Part shown: in pieces, positions 49,004-56,551 of the stretch
Layout: each line of letters starts with the position of its first letter
Position numbering within the stretch: the stretch's first letter is position 1
Virus record (IMG/VR): IMGVR_UViG_3300038620_000113
Coordinates: 1 to 60,912 of that record
Length of the DNA stretch: 60,912 bases
DNA from: a virus
Reading direction: 5' to 3' (one strand)
Made by a program: the position numbers and the translations under genes
The notes under the pieces: model-generated
Told to the model about the DNA's origin: nothing
Databases searched by the model: none
What the model saw: the letters and a program-made list of their open reading frames with translations, nothing else

Positions 49004-50413
49004 ATGAATAAGTTAAAAGTAAACAGTTTTGATATAGTGATCGGAAATCCCCCATATATAAGGACAAAAGACATTCCTCAATACACAAAGCAACATTTAA
49101 GTTCCTCTTACGAATCAGCGACAAACTCCTATGACATCTACGTCTGCTTTATTGAAAGGAGCATGAGGCTTTTGGATAATACAGGGGATCTTGTATTTAT
49201 ACTACCGACCAAATTTTTTAATGCAGACTATGGCTTGGGTATACGCAAGTTGATATGGAGGAATCGATGGCTATATAAGGTGCTTGATTTCAAGGCTGCC
49301 CAAATGTTTGAGTCCTCAACAAATTATACCTGTATTCTTCATCTCAAAAGCTCCTCTCAAAACAGCTATCAATATACAAGCTTCGGCAGCAATCCTTCAA
49401 AAGAAACCTTTATTGCCTATATCAATGACGCTCGTATTGATCATCAAACTATAGAAGAATTTACTGATAATACTTCTAAGCTGACAGAGGGCTATTGGTA
49501 CTTTATTCCTCCTGATAAGAGGCCCGTGTTTAGCAAGATGGAAAGAATGGGAGTTACCTTAGAGGGATTAACCGATGATATTTTTGTGGGACTCCAAACG
49601 AGTGCAGACCCTATATATATACTAGAAAAGACAAAGCAAGGGTATTATTATTCGAAATACCTGGAAGCCCATGTAGCACTGGAAGACGAATTTATGCGCC
49701 CCTTGCTTCGGGGCGGCGAGATTCAACGCTACAAAGTAGATTTTCAGAATCAGTGCATTATTTTTCCCTACCATATCAATGGCAACCGCGCCAGTTTGAT
49801 CCCGGCAAATGAGCTCCAGCAAAACTATCCGTTTGTATGGGATTATCTGTGCCGCTGCGAAGAGAAACTACGAGGCCGCGAGCAAGGGAAAATGGATCAT
49901 GAAGGCTGGTATGGGTTTGGTAGGACACAAAACATTGCGGCTTTTGGTCAATCTAAAATCATGACACAGGTGTTGGCCAGGGGAGCAGCGATGGTGCCGG
50001 ATAGAGAGGGGATGTACCGCTTCGTAGGGGGTGGCAACGCAGGCGGGTATGGCATCGTACTAAGACAGGATGCGGGTATTTCCTATGAATGTTTGGTAGC
50101 GCTGCTTAATAGCAAATTGCTGGAAACCTATCTACAGTATCATTCTAGCCTATTCCGGGGTGGCTATTATTCTTACTCAAAGCGGTACTTGAAGGAACTG
50201 CCTATAGTTATTCCAAACGAGGAGCTACAGGCTTATCTAGCAGCTCGTGTCAATAGCATACTTACCAAAAAGACACAAGATCGTGATACAACTGCCGAAG
50301 AACAAGAGATCGACCGCTTAGTCTACCAGCTCTATAGGCTGACTTATGATGAAGTTTTGGTAATTGATCCCGAACCGCCCTTTAGCCGGGAAGCATACAA
50401 CAACAATAATTAA
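49004..50413 (+). CDS. Eco57I-type adenine methyltransferase, C-terminal catalytic part
   Basis: 469 residues. Motif IV, DIVIGNPPYIRTKDI, stands at residues about 9-23. A long target-recognition domain follows, with YWYFIPPDKRPVFSKMERMG, GLQTSADPIYIL and the TaqI-like C-terminal segment. GC content rises sharply from about 49050 on (GGCCGCGAGCAAGG-like stretches near 49870), unlike the N-terminal half and all neighbours, so this part is a recent bacterial acquisition. The frame is the same as upstream with only a TAG between. No endonuclease motif was seen; protection from restriction is likely. Confidence 0.75.
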   Translation: MNKLKVNSFDIVIGNPPYIRTKDIPQYTKQHLSSSYESATNSYDIYVCFIERSMRLLDNTGDLVFILPTKFFNADYGLGIRKLIWRNRWLYKVLDFKAAQMFESSTNYTCILHLKSSSQNSYQYTSFGSNPSKETFIAYINDARIDHQTIEEFTDNTSKLTEGYWYFIPPDKRPVFSKMERMGVTLEGLTDDIFVGLQTSADPIYILEKTKQGYYYSKYLEAHVALEDEFMRPLLRGGEIQRYKVDFQNQCIIFPYHINGNRASLIPANELQQNYPFVWDYLCRCEEKLRGREQGKMDHEGWYGFGRTQNIAAFGQSKIMTQVLARGAAMVPDREGMYRFVGGGNAGGYGIVLRQDAGISYECLVALLNSKLLETYLQYHSSLFRGGYYSYSKRYLKELPIVIPNEELQAYLAARVNSILTKKTQDRDTTAEEQEIDRLVYQLYRLTYDEVLVIDPEPPFSREAYNNNN

Positions 50414-50444
50414 TCATAAATAAATATGAAAAGAATCCAAAAAT

Positions 50445-50981
50445 TTGAGTTCCAAAAGCCAAACAAATCCAAACCCCCCTAAAAAGTTTGGAAATACCAA
50501 ACAAGGATATTTCCATCCCGAAAACCCCGATAAGTATATTGGTGAAAAAAATAATATAATTTTTCGTTCCAGTTGGGAACATCGGTTCATGCGTTATGTT
50601 GATAAACATCCACGTGTTATTGCATGGACTTCGGAACCAGATCTTCAAATAAAGTATTTTCATCCTATAAAAAAGAAAGAAGCTAAATACTATCCAGACT
50701 TTTTAATGCGTGTTCAATATGATGATGGTAATACACAAGATTACCTAGTTGAAATTAAACCGAAAAAGTATTATCCTCACACATTACCAAATGGCAAAAT
50801 TTACAAACCAGTTTTTGAAGGTCGAAAAACAAAAAAGAAACTTGAAAATTACAATTATCAATTAGAACAATATCTTATCAACAATGAAAAAATGAAAGCA
50901 GCTAAAGCCCTATGCAATAGAATGGGCAAAGAGTTTCTTATTGTTGATGAAGACTGGATTGAAAATCATTCACTAAATTAA
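50445..50981 (+). CDS. 4: Head completion protein, T4 gp4-like nuclease fold
   Basis: 178 residues. [40 protein letters not shown], then YYPDFLMRV and [11 protein letters not shown] match T4 gp4 (gp50/65 family), including the PD-x(n)-E-x-K nuclease-like residues. gp4 acts when the filled head is closed before tail joining. The TTG at 50445 ([10 protein letters not shown]) is the likely start. An ATG at 50427 opens only an 18-codon frame. Confidence 0.8.
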   Translation: MSSKSQTNPNPPKKFGNTKQGYFHPENPDKYIGEKNNIIFRSSWEHRFMRYVDKHPRVIAWTSEPDLQIKYFHPIKKKEAKYYPDFLMRVQYDDGNTQDYLVEIKPKKYYPHTLPNGKIYKPVFEGRKTKKKLENYNYQLEQYLINNEKMKAAKALCNRMGKEFLIVDEDWIENHSLN

Positions 50982-51001
50982 AAAAATCAACTACTAAAAT
51001 T

Positions 51002-52006
51002 ATGAAAATGACACAAGACAACAAACCAAAAATTTTACAAGAAAATAAAGATCGATTTGTAATCTTTCCAATCAAACATTACGACATATGGGATTATTAT
51101 AAGCGCCAAACTGCTGCATTCTGGACTGCTGAAGAACTTGATTTAGAAACCGATGTAAAAGATTGGCGTGAAAAACTTAATGACAATGAACGTTATTTTA
51201 TAAAACATATACTTGCCTTTTTTGCAGCATCTGATGGAATCGTTAATGAAAACCTTGCTGTAAACTTTTACAATGAAGTCCAGTATCCTGAAGCCCGTAA
51301 TTTTTATGCTTCACAAATTTTTATTGAGGGAATTCATGGTGAAGTATATTCACTGTTCATAGATACATACATAGAAGAAGAAAACGAAAAACAACAACTC
51401 TATCAAGCACTTGAAAACATTGATTCTGTTCAGAAAAAAGGAAATTGGGCAATTAAATGGATTGAAAGCGAAAACTTCATTGAACGATTAATTGCATTTG
51501 CAGTTGTAGAGGGTATATTTTTCTCAGGTAGTTTCTGTTCAATCTTTTGGATGAAACAACGTGGATTGCTACCTGGGTTGGCACAAGCTAATGAGCTTAT
51601 ATCACGTGATGAAGGACTACATGCAAGTTTTGCTTGTATGCTTTACAATAATCATATTGAAGATGAATTTAAGCTACCAAAATCTCGAATTCATGAAATT
51701 GTTTCAGAAGCTGTTGAAATTGAAAAAGAATTTATCAGCGAGTCACTTCCAGTTAATTTGATTGGCATGAATGCCAAATTAATGAAACAATACATTGAAT
51801 TTGTAACTGACAGGCTTTTGGATGATCTTAACTTGGAACCAATGTTCGGATCTAAAAATCCATTTGACTTTATGGAAAACATCGGACTCGAAGGCAAAAC
51901 AAACTTCTTTGAGCGCCGCGTAACAGAATACAAAGTTTTTGACCCTGATAATGCTACAGGCAAAAATTCTGAATCTGAAGAAGAAGGAATGGTTGAGGAT
52001 TTTTAA
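51002..52006 (+). CDS. nrdB: Ribonucleotide reductase class Ia, small subunit
   Basis: 334 residues. Iron ligands are recognisable: [10 protein letters not shown] (first Asp/Glu region), [30 protein letters not shown] (E-x-x-H), [13 protein letters not shown] and [11 protein letters not shown] (E-x-x-H). The tyrosyl-radical Tyr is probably that of EVYSLFID. The C-terminal acidic tail (EEEGMVEDF) binds NrdA. The gene is far from nrdA (18565) but behind gp4. An ATG at 51002 or 51008 can start it. A terminator follows. Confidence 0.93.
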   Translation: MKMTQDNKPKILQENKDRFVIFPIKHYDIWDYYKRQTAAFWTAEELDLETDVKDWREKLNDNERYFIKHILAFFAASDGIVNENLAVNFYNEVQYPEARNFYASQIFIEGIHGEVYSLFIDTYIEEENEKQQLYQALENIDSVQKKGNWAIKWIESENFIERLIAFAVVEGIFFSGSFCSIFWMKQRGLLPGLAQANELISRDEGLHASFACMLYNNHIEDEFKLPKSRIHEIVSEAVEIEKEFISESLPVNLIGMNAKLMKQYIEFVTDRLLDDLNLEPMFGSKNPFDFMENIGLEGKTNFFERRVTEYKVFDPDNATGKNSESEEEGMVEDF

Positions 52007-52032
52007 GTAAAACTAATTTTAATGTCATTTGC

Positions 52033-52062
52033 AAACCCCACTTTAGTAGTGGGGTTTTATTT
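52033..52062 (+). terminator. Terminator after nrdB
   Basis: CCCCACT and AGTGGGG pair around TTAGT and run into TTTTATTTT. Confidence 0.9.
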
Positions 52063-52071
52063 TGTGAAATA

Positions 52072-52079
52072 AATAAATA
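52072..52079 (+). promoter_or_regulatory. Late-promoter-like AATAAATA motif
   Basis: AATAAATA 11 bp before the CTS gene's ATG, directly behind the nrdB terminator. The arrangement GTGAAATAAATAAATAAAAA is repeated behind the next terminator at 53571. Confidence 0.55.
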
Positions 52080-52090
52080 AAAAAACTATT

Positions 52091-52438
52091 ATGAATAGAA
52101 AAACAAAATTACCTACATTTAACCAATTTATTAGTGAAAATCGTCATTTTGGACCTGATTCATTTCATTCAGGTTTTAAAAGCTATTTTGAAATGAATGT
52201 TGGAACAGATTATGGTTCTTTTGAATATAAGAGTGAGAAAGATCTTGCTTTTGATTTAGATATAAGAGTAGATGCAGTTAAAAAAATGGTTGACTATCTT
52301 TTAGAACTTGTTGATAGCAATAAAGCAGTTAAAAGTAAAGAGGCGCGTGTTATCGCATTAAATTACTTAGCGGATCTCGATGAAGATAGTCTGGATAGAT
52401 TAATAGACAAAGCTTACTTTTCAGATATTAAACTTTAA
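52091..52438 (+). CDS. CTS-tagged small protein
   Basis: 115 residues. The tag is MNRKTKLPTFNQFISEN, with the cut predicted after FISE. A small helical domain follows (VKKMVDYLLELVDSNKAVKS, ALNYLADLDEDSLDRLIDKA) and is of unknown function. The terminator-promoter unit upstream shows it has its own late transcript. Confidence 0.75.
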   Translation: MNRKTKLPTFNQFISENRHFGPDSFHSGFKSYFEMNVGTDYGSFEYKSEKDLAFDLDIRVDAVKKMVDYLLELVDSNKAVKSKEARVIALNYLADLDEDSLDRLIDKAYFSDIKL

Positions 52439-52478
52439 CAATTTTTAAATAAATAAATAAAAAAAAAAAACAACAATT

Positions 52479-53504
52479 ATGAATAGAAACACAAAATTAC
52501 AAGAAGGTAAAATTCCATCATTTACTGAATTTACTAAAATGAATGAAAATTTTATGGATAAACCTATTGATAAATTAGTAGATGCTATTTATTCTGCTGC
52601 AGGGGGTTATCTTCATCTTCCAGAACGGAAACGTATTAAAATAGATGGTGAATATTATGGTGTTAATCAACCCCTTTCTTTGAATGAAAATGTCCTTGAG
52701 GCGTTAACTATGTTTATATATCGTCAAATAGACACCGTAGAAAGAAATATAGAAAGTGTACTGGATGCTTATTTGTTATCACAATTTATTTATATAAGAA
52801 CTAACTACCTATATAATATAGCTGAAGAGGGAAAAACTAAATCTGAATTAAAAGAGATACGTGAATTTGTAAAAGAAAAAAGAAATCGTTTTCGTATTCA
52901 AGATGCAAAAATAAGCAAGAAGAATACTCTTGATGACATTGCGAGACATGATAAAATGAGACATGATAAAATTAAGCGCCAGCTAAACAGCCCCGGGATT
53001 TCTCGTAAAAGCAAGCGTGCTGGTGGAAATGCCTTTAGTAAAAAATATTTACTAGGTAAAAATTTTTGGGATGATAGGCTTTCTAAATATAATGAAAAAG
53101 AAGTTGAAGTAAAACCAAGTTTTATTAAAGATGAATTAGGAATAAGTATACTATCCGACTATGCTGCACCCAATCCTAAAATAGGTCCAGAACAAGGTGA
53201 AAAATTCGATTATTTTATAACAGGTAAGGTAGTTCTTGAAAACAAGAAAGGAGATAAATCATCTTACAACTTTGATGGTGAATTTATTAAAATGCCTTTT
53301 GAAGATTACCTCCCAGAAGATCAAAAAGCAACCCTTAGTATAACATCTGCATACCCCTTTGTAAAAGAGTTAGTAGTATTCGGTATAGAAACCGACAACT
53401 TCGGTACAAAGAATACCATTGTAGACGCTCTGGTAGGGGTAGCTAGAGAATACGAAGAAAAAATAATGAATACATTTTTAGATGAATATAATGTAGAAAC
53501 ATAA
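52479..53504 (+). CDS. CTS-like tagged protein, unknown function
   Basis: 341 residues. The N-terminus is KLQEGKIPSFTEFTKMNEN, the same tag variant as at 47029. A helical region (about 60-120) is followed by a strongly basic one (about 125-180, EKRNRFRIQDAKISKKNT and KRQLNSPGISRKSKRAGG). The C-terminal domain has KFDYFITGKVVLENKKGD. No family is recognised. The basic middle could hold the protein to DNA in the head. Confidence 0.7.
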   Translation: MNRNTKLQEGKIPSFTEFTKMNENFMDKPIDKLVDAIYSAAGGYLHLPERKRIKIDGEYYGVNQPLSLNENVLEALTMFIYRQIDTVERNIESVLDAYLLSQFIYIRTNYLYNIAEEGKTKSELKEIREFVKEKRNRFRIQDAKISKKNTLDDIARHDKMRHDKIKRQLNSPGISRKSKRAGGNAFSKKYLLGKNFWDDRLSKYNEKEVEVKPSFIKDELGISILSDYAAPNPKIGPEQGEKFDYFITGKVVLENKKGDKSSYNFDGEFIKMPFEDYLPEDQKATLSITSAYPFVKELVVFGIETDNFGTKNTIVDALVGVAREYEEKIMNTFLDEYNVET

Positions 53505-53537
53505 TAATAGTTAGATACCAACTTTAGTATAAGCCAT

Positions 53538-53570
53538 AAACCCCATTATTAAAGTGGGGTTTTTTATTTT
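53538..53570 (+). terminator. Terminator
   Basis: CCCCA and TGGGG pair around TTATTAAAG, followed by T6. It is related in sequence to the one at 52033 (both read AAACCCCA...TGGGGTTTT). Confidence 0.85.
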
Positions 53571-53597
53571 GTGAAAAAAATAAATAAAAAAACTTTT

Positions 53598-54243
53598 ATG
53601 AATTACTATAAACTAAAAACTTTTACAGAGTTTGTTAATGAAAGTAATACATCATCTCTTTTAAAAAATAAAAAACAAGAATTTCTTAAAAACGAATACT
53701 TAAAAAAACTTTTTAATGAACTCAATGAAAAATATTAGAATGGTAAATTAGAGATGCCAGTAAAGGGGTTTAAAGTTGGTTCTATGAAAAATATACTTGC
53801 TTACACAAGACCAAGAGGAAATCAAAATGTACAATTTAGATCCCAAATATAGACATTGGCATATTAGTAATATAGAATTTAGTGATGACAAGTTAAAAAA
53901 ACCAAGACTTGTTATTGTAATGGAACCAAATAAAGATGGATATGATATTTTATTGGGTCAAATTAATTATGAAAAAGCAAAAGAATTATCAAATTTACAT
54001 AAGATAATGTCTATAGTAGAAAATCTTAAGAAAAAAAATAAAAATTCTGAATTCACACTTTATAAATCATGGGAAGGTCAACTCTCTAAATATCCACTTC
54101 AAAGAACTGTAAATCAATTAAAGCTTTTCAAAGCTCATAATGACAAAACTTTATAGAAAAATTTTTATGAAAATTCTGAAAAAGTATCATTAGAAGAACT
54201 TAAAAAAGATGCAAAAATTTCAGGAAAGGGCTCTATAAAATAA
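53598..54243 (+). pseudogene. Decayed CTS gene
   Basis: The tag MNYYKLKTFTEFVNES is intact and preceded by AATAAATA. After 46 codons comes TAG (53736-53738), and the frame then continues NGKLEMPVKGFKVGS. A shift near 53810 leads into the frame HISNIEFSDDKLKKPRLVIV and on to a second TAG (54154-54156), after which KNFYENSEKVSLEELKKDAK runs to TAA. Two ambers and one frameshift make a functional product unlikely. Confidence 0.65.
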
Positions 54244-54259
54244 AACAATTTTTTAATAC

Positions 54260-54290
54260 TTGACATTGGCTTTATTATTTTTTATCTTTG
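54260..54290 (+). promoter_or_regulatory. Promoter TTGACA-N17-TATCTTTG
   Basis: TTGACA at 54260-54265, a 17-bp spacer and TATCTTTG at 54283-54290, an exact Bacteroidota TAnnTTTG box. It is 36 bp upstream of the RNA ligase ATG. Confidence 0.8.
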
Positions 54291-54326
54291 ATTTCAACAA
54301 GTTAAAAATCAATTACACACAGGTTT

Positions 54327-55466
54327 ATGCTAAACATACAAAAGCTTATTCAAGAGAAAGGAATTGATGAAGCAACTAGTGAGTTGGGAGTTGAATATCG
54401 AGATTACGGGCACAAGATTATACTTGCCTATAATCAACTTGAATCGGACTTTGATAATCCAGCAACTCATGAGTGTCGTGGATTGGTTCTTGAAAAGGAA
54501 ACATTAAATGTGATGTCCTTTCCACTTTATAAATTTTTTAATGCTGGTGAAAAACATGCTGCTACTTTGGATTGGAGTAGTGTAAGTGTTTTGAAAAAGT
54601 ATGATGGAACAATGATTCATATTTACTATGATTGGATTATTGATGATTGGTGTGTAGCAACCACTCGAACTGCCAATGCTGAAGGTGCATCTACTAACTT
54701 TTCTTCTTTTGAAAGTCTTTTTAAGTACGCTCTTGAAAGGATGGGTCTCTCATGGAACAGCCTAAAAAATGAAAAGTTACAAAAAGGATATACCTATGTA
54801 TTTGAGCTTTGTACACCTTACAATATTATTGTAACACCGCACCCCACTTCACAAGTTTATCTTTTAACAATAAGAGATTTGTTTAACAATCAAGAACAAA
54901 ATCTTGAAATTGTTAGGCATGTAGCAGAAATAGATCTGGGAGTTTATCCTCCTGCTTCTTATGATTTGTTAAATCGTCAAGAAATTGAACAGGCAGCATC
55001 CAATCTTCCTTTTGATGATGAAGGATATGTAGTTGTTGACAAAAACTTTGACAGGGTAAAGATAAAAAATCCAGCCTATGTTGCCACTCATCATCTCACT
55101 ACTTCTCAGGCTGAATGGCGAATTATGGATATTGTTAAACAGGGAGAAGTTGAAGAATTCATTGCTTGTTTTCCTGAAAGGCAAAATGAAATTCGTAAAT
55201 TAGAAAACTATTACAATTGGCTAGTTGAAACTTTAGAACGGGTTTTAGAGGAAGTTTATCATACATCCGAATATGCTCAATGGATAGATAAACCCAGTCG
55301 CAAACCTTTAGCCCTTTGGCTTAAAGAACGCTTGAATCGCGAAGGTTTAATATCTTGGATGGGAATTATCTTTTCTATTTTAGACGGCAAAAACAGTAAA
55401 AGCATCAAGCAACAGGTTAGAGAACAGAACAGTCGGGATATTTACAAGTTCTTAAAATCTTTTTAA
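54327..55466 (+). CDS. rnlA: RNA ligase 1 (T4 Rnl1 family)
   Basis: 379 residues, the length of T4 Rnl1 (374). The nucleotidyltransferase motif I is LKKYDGTMIHIY, with Lys91 as the AMP-accepting residue (K-x-D-G). CRGLVLEKETLNV precedes it, and YVFELCTPYNIIV (motif III/IIIa) and EGYVVVDKNFDRVKIKNPAY (motifs IV and V) follow. The C-terminal third is the helical tRNA-specificity domain. In T4 it reseals tRNA cut by the host anticodon nuclease PrrC after end healing by Pnk. The kinase and HD protein at 31890-32879 may supply the healing step. Confidence 0.9.
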   Translation: MLNIQKLIQEKGIDEATSELGVEYRDYGHKIILAYNQLESDFDNPATHECRGLVLEKETLNVMSFPLYKFFNAGEKHAATLDWSSVSVLKKYDGTMIHIYYDWIIDDWCVATTRTANAEGASTNFSSFESLFKYALERMGLSWNSLKNEKLQKGYTYVFELCTPYNIIVTPHPTSQVYLLTIRDLFNNQEQNLEIVRHVAEIDLGVYPPASYDLLNRQEIEQAASNLPFDDEGYVVVDKNFDRVKIKNPAYVATHHLTTSQAEWRIMDIVKQGEVEEFIACFPERQNEIRKLENYYNWLVETLERVLEEVYHTSEYAQWIDKPSRKPLALWLKERLNREGLISWMGIIFSILDGKNSKSIKQQVREQNSRDIYKFLKSF

Positions 55467-55489
55467 CATTAAAAATATATATGTAAAAA

Positions 55490-55729
55490 ATGTTTAGTAT
55501 AATACTAACCATAATCGGAATCTACTTTATTATTGGAATTTCAATGTTTTTTCATAATTTATACACCGTTATAAGGGATTGGATATTCCACCCAAATGAA
55601 AAAACTAATCATAACTTGATTTATATAGCCGAAGATATAAAGAATAAGAACTTAATAAAGTCACCTTCTTTTTGGTTAGACTCTATTTTACTTGTTCCTT
55701 TTTGGATTTTAACTTTTATTAAAATTTAA
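55490..55729 (+). CDS. Small membrane protein
   Basis: 79 residues. An N-terminal hydrophobic segment (about 2-25, FSIILTIIGIYFIIGISMFF) and a C-terminal one (about 60-79, FWLDSILLVPFWILTFIKI) flank a polar loop. No family is recognised. It follows the RNA ligase by 23 bp. Confidence 0.55.
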   Translation: MFSIILTIIGIYFIIGISMFFHNLYTVIRDWIFHPNEKTNHNLIYIAEDIKNKNLIKSPSFWLDSILLVPFWILTFIKI

Positions 55730-55797
55730 GCTATACTGCTAGACACACAAAATTTCATTATTACATTAATTTAATTTCCATTAACTAAAAGAATAGT

Positions 55798-55902
55798 ATG
55801 ATATTTTACCACGAAACATTATTATTAATAGTAGTATCTATTGTTGGTTTAGCTGTAGTAATCAAAATACTTTTAACTATATTTAAAAACAAAAACAAAT
55901 AA
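55798..55902 (+). CDS. Tiny single-pass membrane peptide, 34 aa
   Basis: An ATG at 55798 encodes MIFYHETLLLIVVSIVGLAV and on to IFKNKNK, one transmembrane helix with a basic end. Its stop is 5 bp before the next gene's ATG. Real expression is suggested only by spacing and by the membrane-helix pattern. Confidence 0.4.
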   Translation: MIFYHETLLLIVVSIVGLAVVIKILLTIFKNKNK

Positions 55903-55907
55903 CTTTT

Positions 55908-56300
55908 ATGATTAATAAGCACATTGAAAATTTAGAAAATGAATTAAAAAGACAAATAGAAAAGTGGGGGATAAAAGATCATCCTTCTACAACTTCAGGT
56001 AGAAATATTGAAAAAGATAGAATTCATAATTATTATGAAATTCCTTCTGAAGAAAGAGCAAAATATCTTCTTGGTAAAGCTGAAAAAGAGGGAAATCTAT
56101 CATGGTCGCACATAGCTATTGAAGAATTATCAGAAGCTATTGCAGAACCTGATCCATCTAAAAGATATGAAGAAGTTTGTCAACTTGCTTGTGTTTGTTT
56201 AAATTGGATGGATAGTATTTTTAGAAAAGAAATACCCGATTCTGAAAAAGAATTTAATCAAAACACAAATAACAATCTTCCATTAGAGCCTAACTGCTAA
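55908..56300 (+). CDS. MazG-like protein, third copy type
   Basis: 130 residues. EKWGIKDHPS near the start, SHIAIEELSEAIAE (about 65-78, E-E-x-x-E) and YEEVCQLACVCLNWMDSIFR (about 84-103) match a phage MazG-like family in which 'ER.RQ...WG...H' precedes 'EE.gEa' and 'EL.qvAAva..w...'. It probably acts on nucleotides or ppGpp. It is not closely similar to the two at 15553-16367. Confidence 0.55.
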   Translation: MINKHIENLENELKRQIEKWGIKDHPSTTSGRNIEKDRIHNYYEIPSEERAKYLLGKAEKEGNLSWSHIAIEELSEAIAEPDPSKRYEEVCQLACVCLNWMDSIFRKEIPDSEKEFNQNTNNNLPLEPNC

Positions 56301-56346
56301 ATTTAATCAGATTACTGTTTTACACTTTCAGTTCATTGAAAAGTAA

Positions 56347-56550
56347 TATTGTAGTATTTTTGCTGAAAAAGAAATTCTAAATTGGAAAAAAGAAGATAAT
56401 CTTTATGTATTTGGAAATTACGACAATGATAAAAGTTCACTAAAAGATAGTATTGACCTTTCAAAAATTAATGGTCAAAATGGAAATACTGACTATGATG
56501 AAGATGCAGTTTTAGAAGACGAAGATGATAATGGAGATATAACTTTTTAA
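56347..56550 (+). pseudogene. 3' remnant of a gene with an SSB-like acidic tail
   Basis: 67 codons open behind a TAA with no ATG: AEKEILNWKKEDNLYVFGNY, then SLKDSIDLSKINGQNG, and an acidic end DYDEDAVLEDEDDNGDITF. The terminal D-x-x-D-I-x-F resembles the acidic tips of single-stranded-DNA-binding proteins (DDDIPF). It may be the end of a lost ssb/gp32 gene, or a gene with a non-standard start. It ends 1 bp from the convergent CTS gene. Confidence 0.4.
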
Positions 56551-56551
56551 G

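Noticed and set aside
50427-50483. Small frame [18 protein letters not shown] resembling a CTS peptide before gp4
   Set aside because: Only 18 codons, lacks the F-[IV]-x-E end, and overlaps the gp4 start; most likely chance in AT-rich leader.
53598-54243. Amber recoding (TAG read as sense), suggested by two in-frame TAGs here and one at 48992
   Set aside because: Other intact genes end in TAG (for example at 34622, 42394, 42919, 38766), no suppressor tRNA with CUA anticodon was seen, and this gene also has a frameshift.
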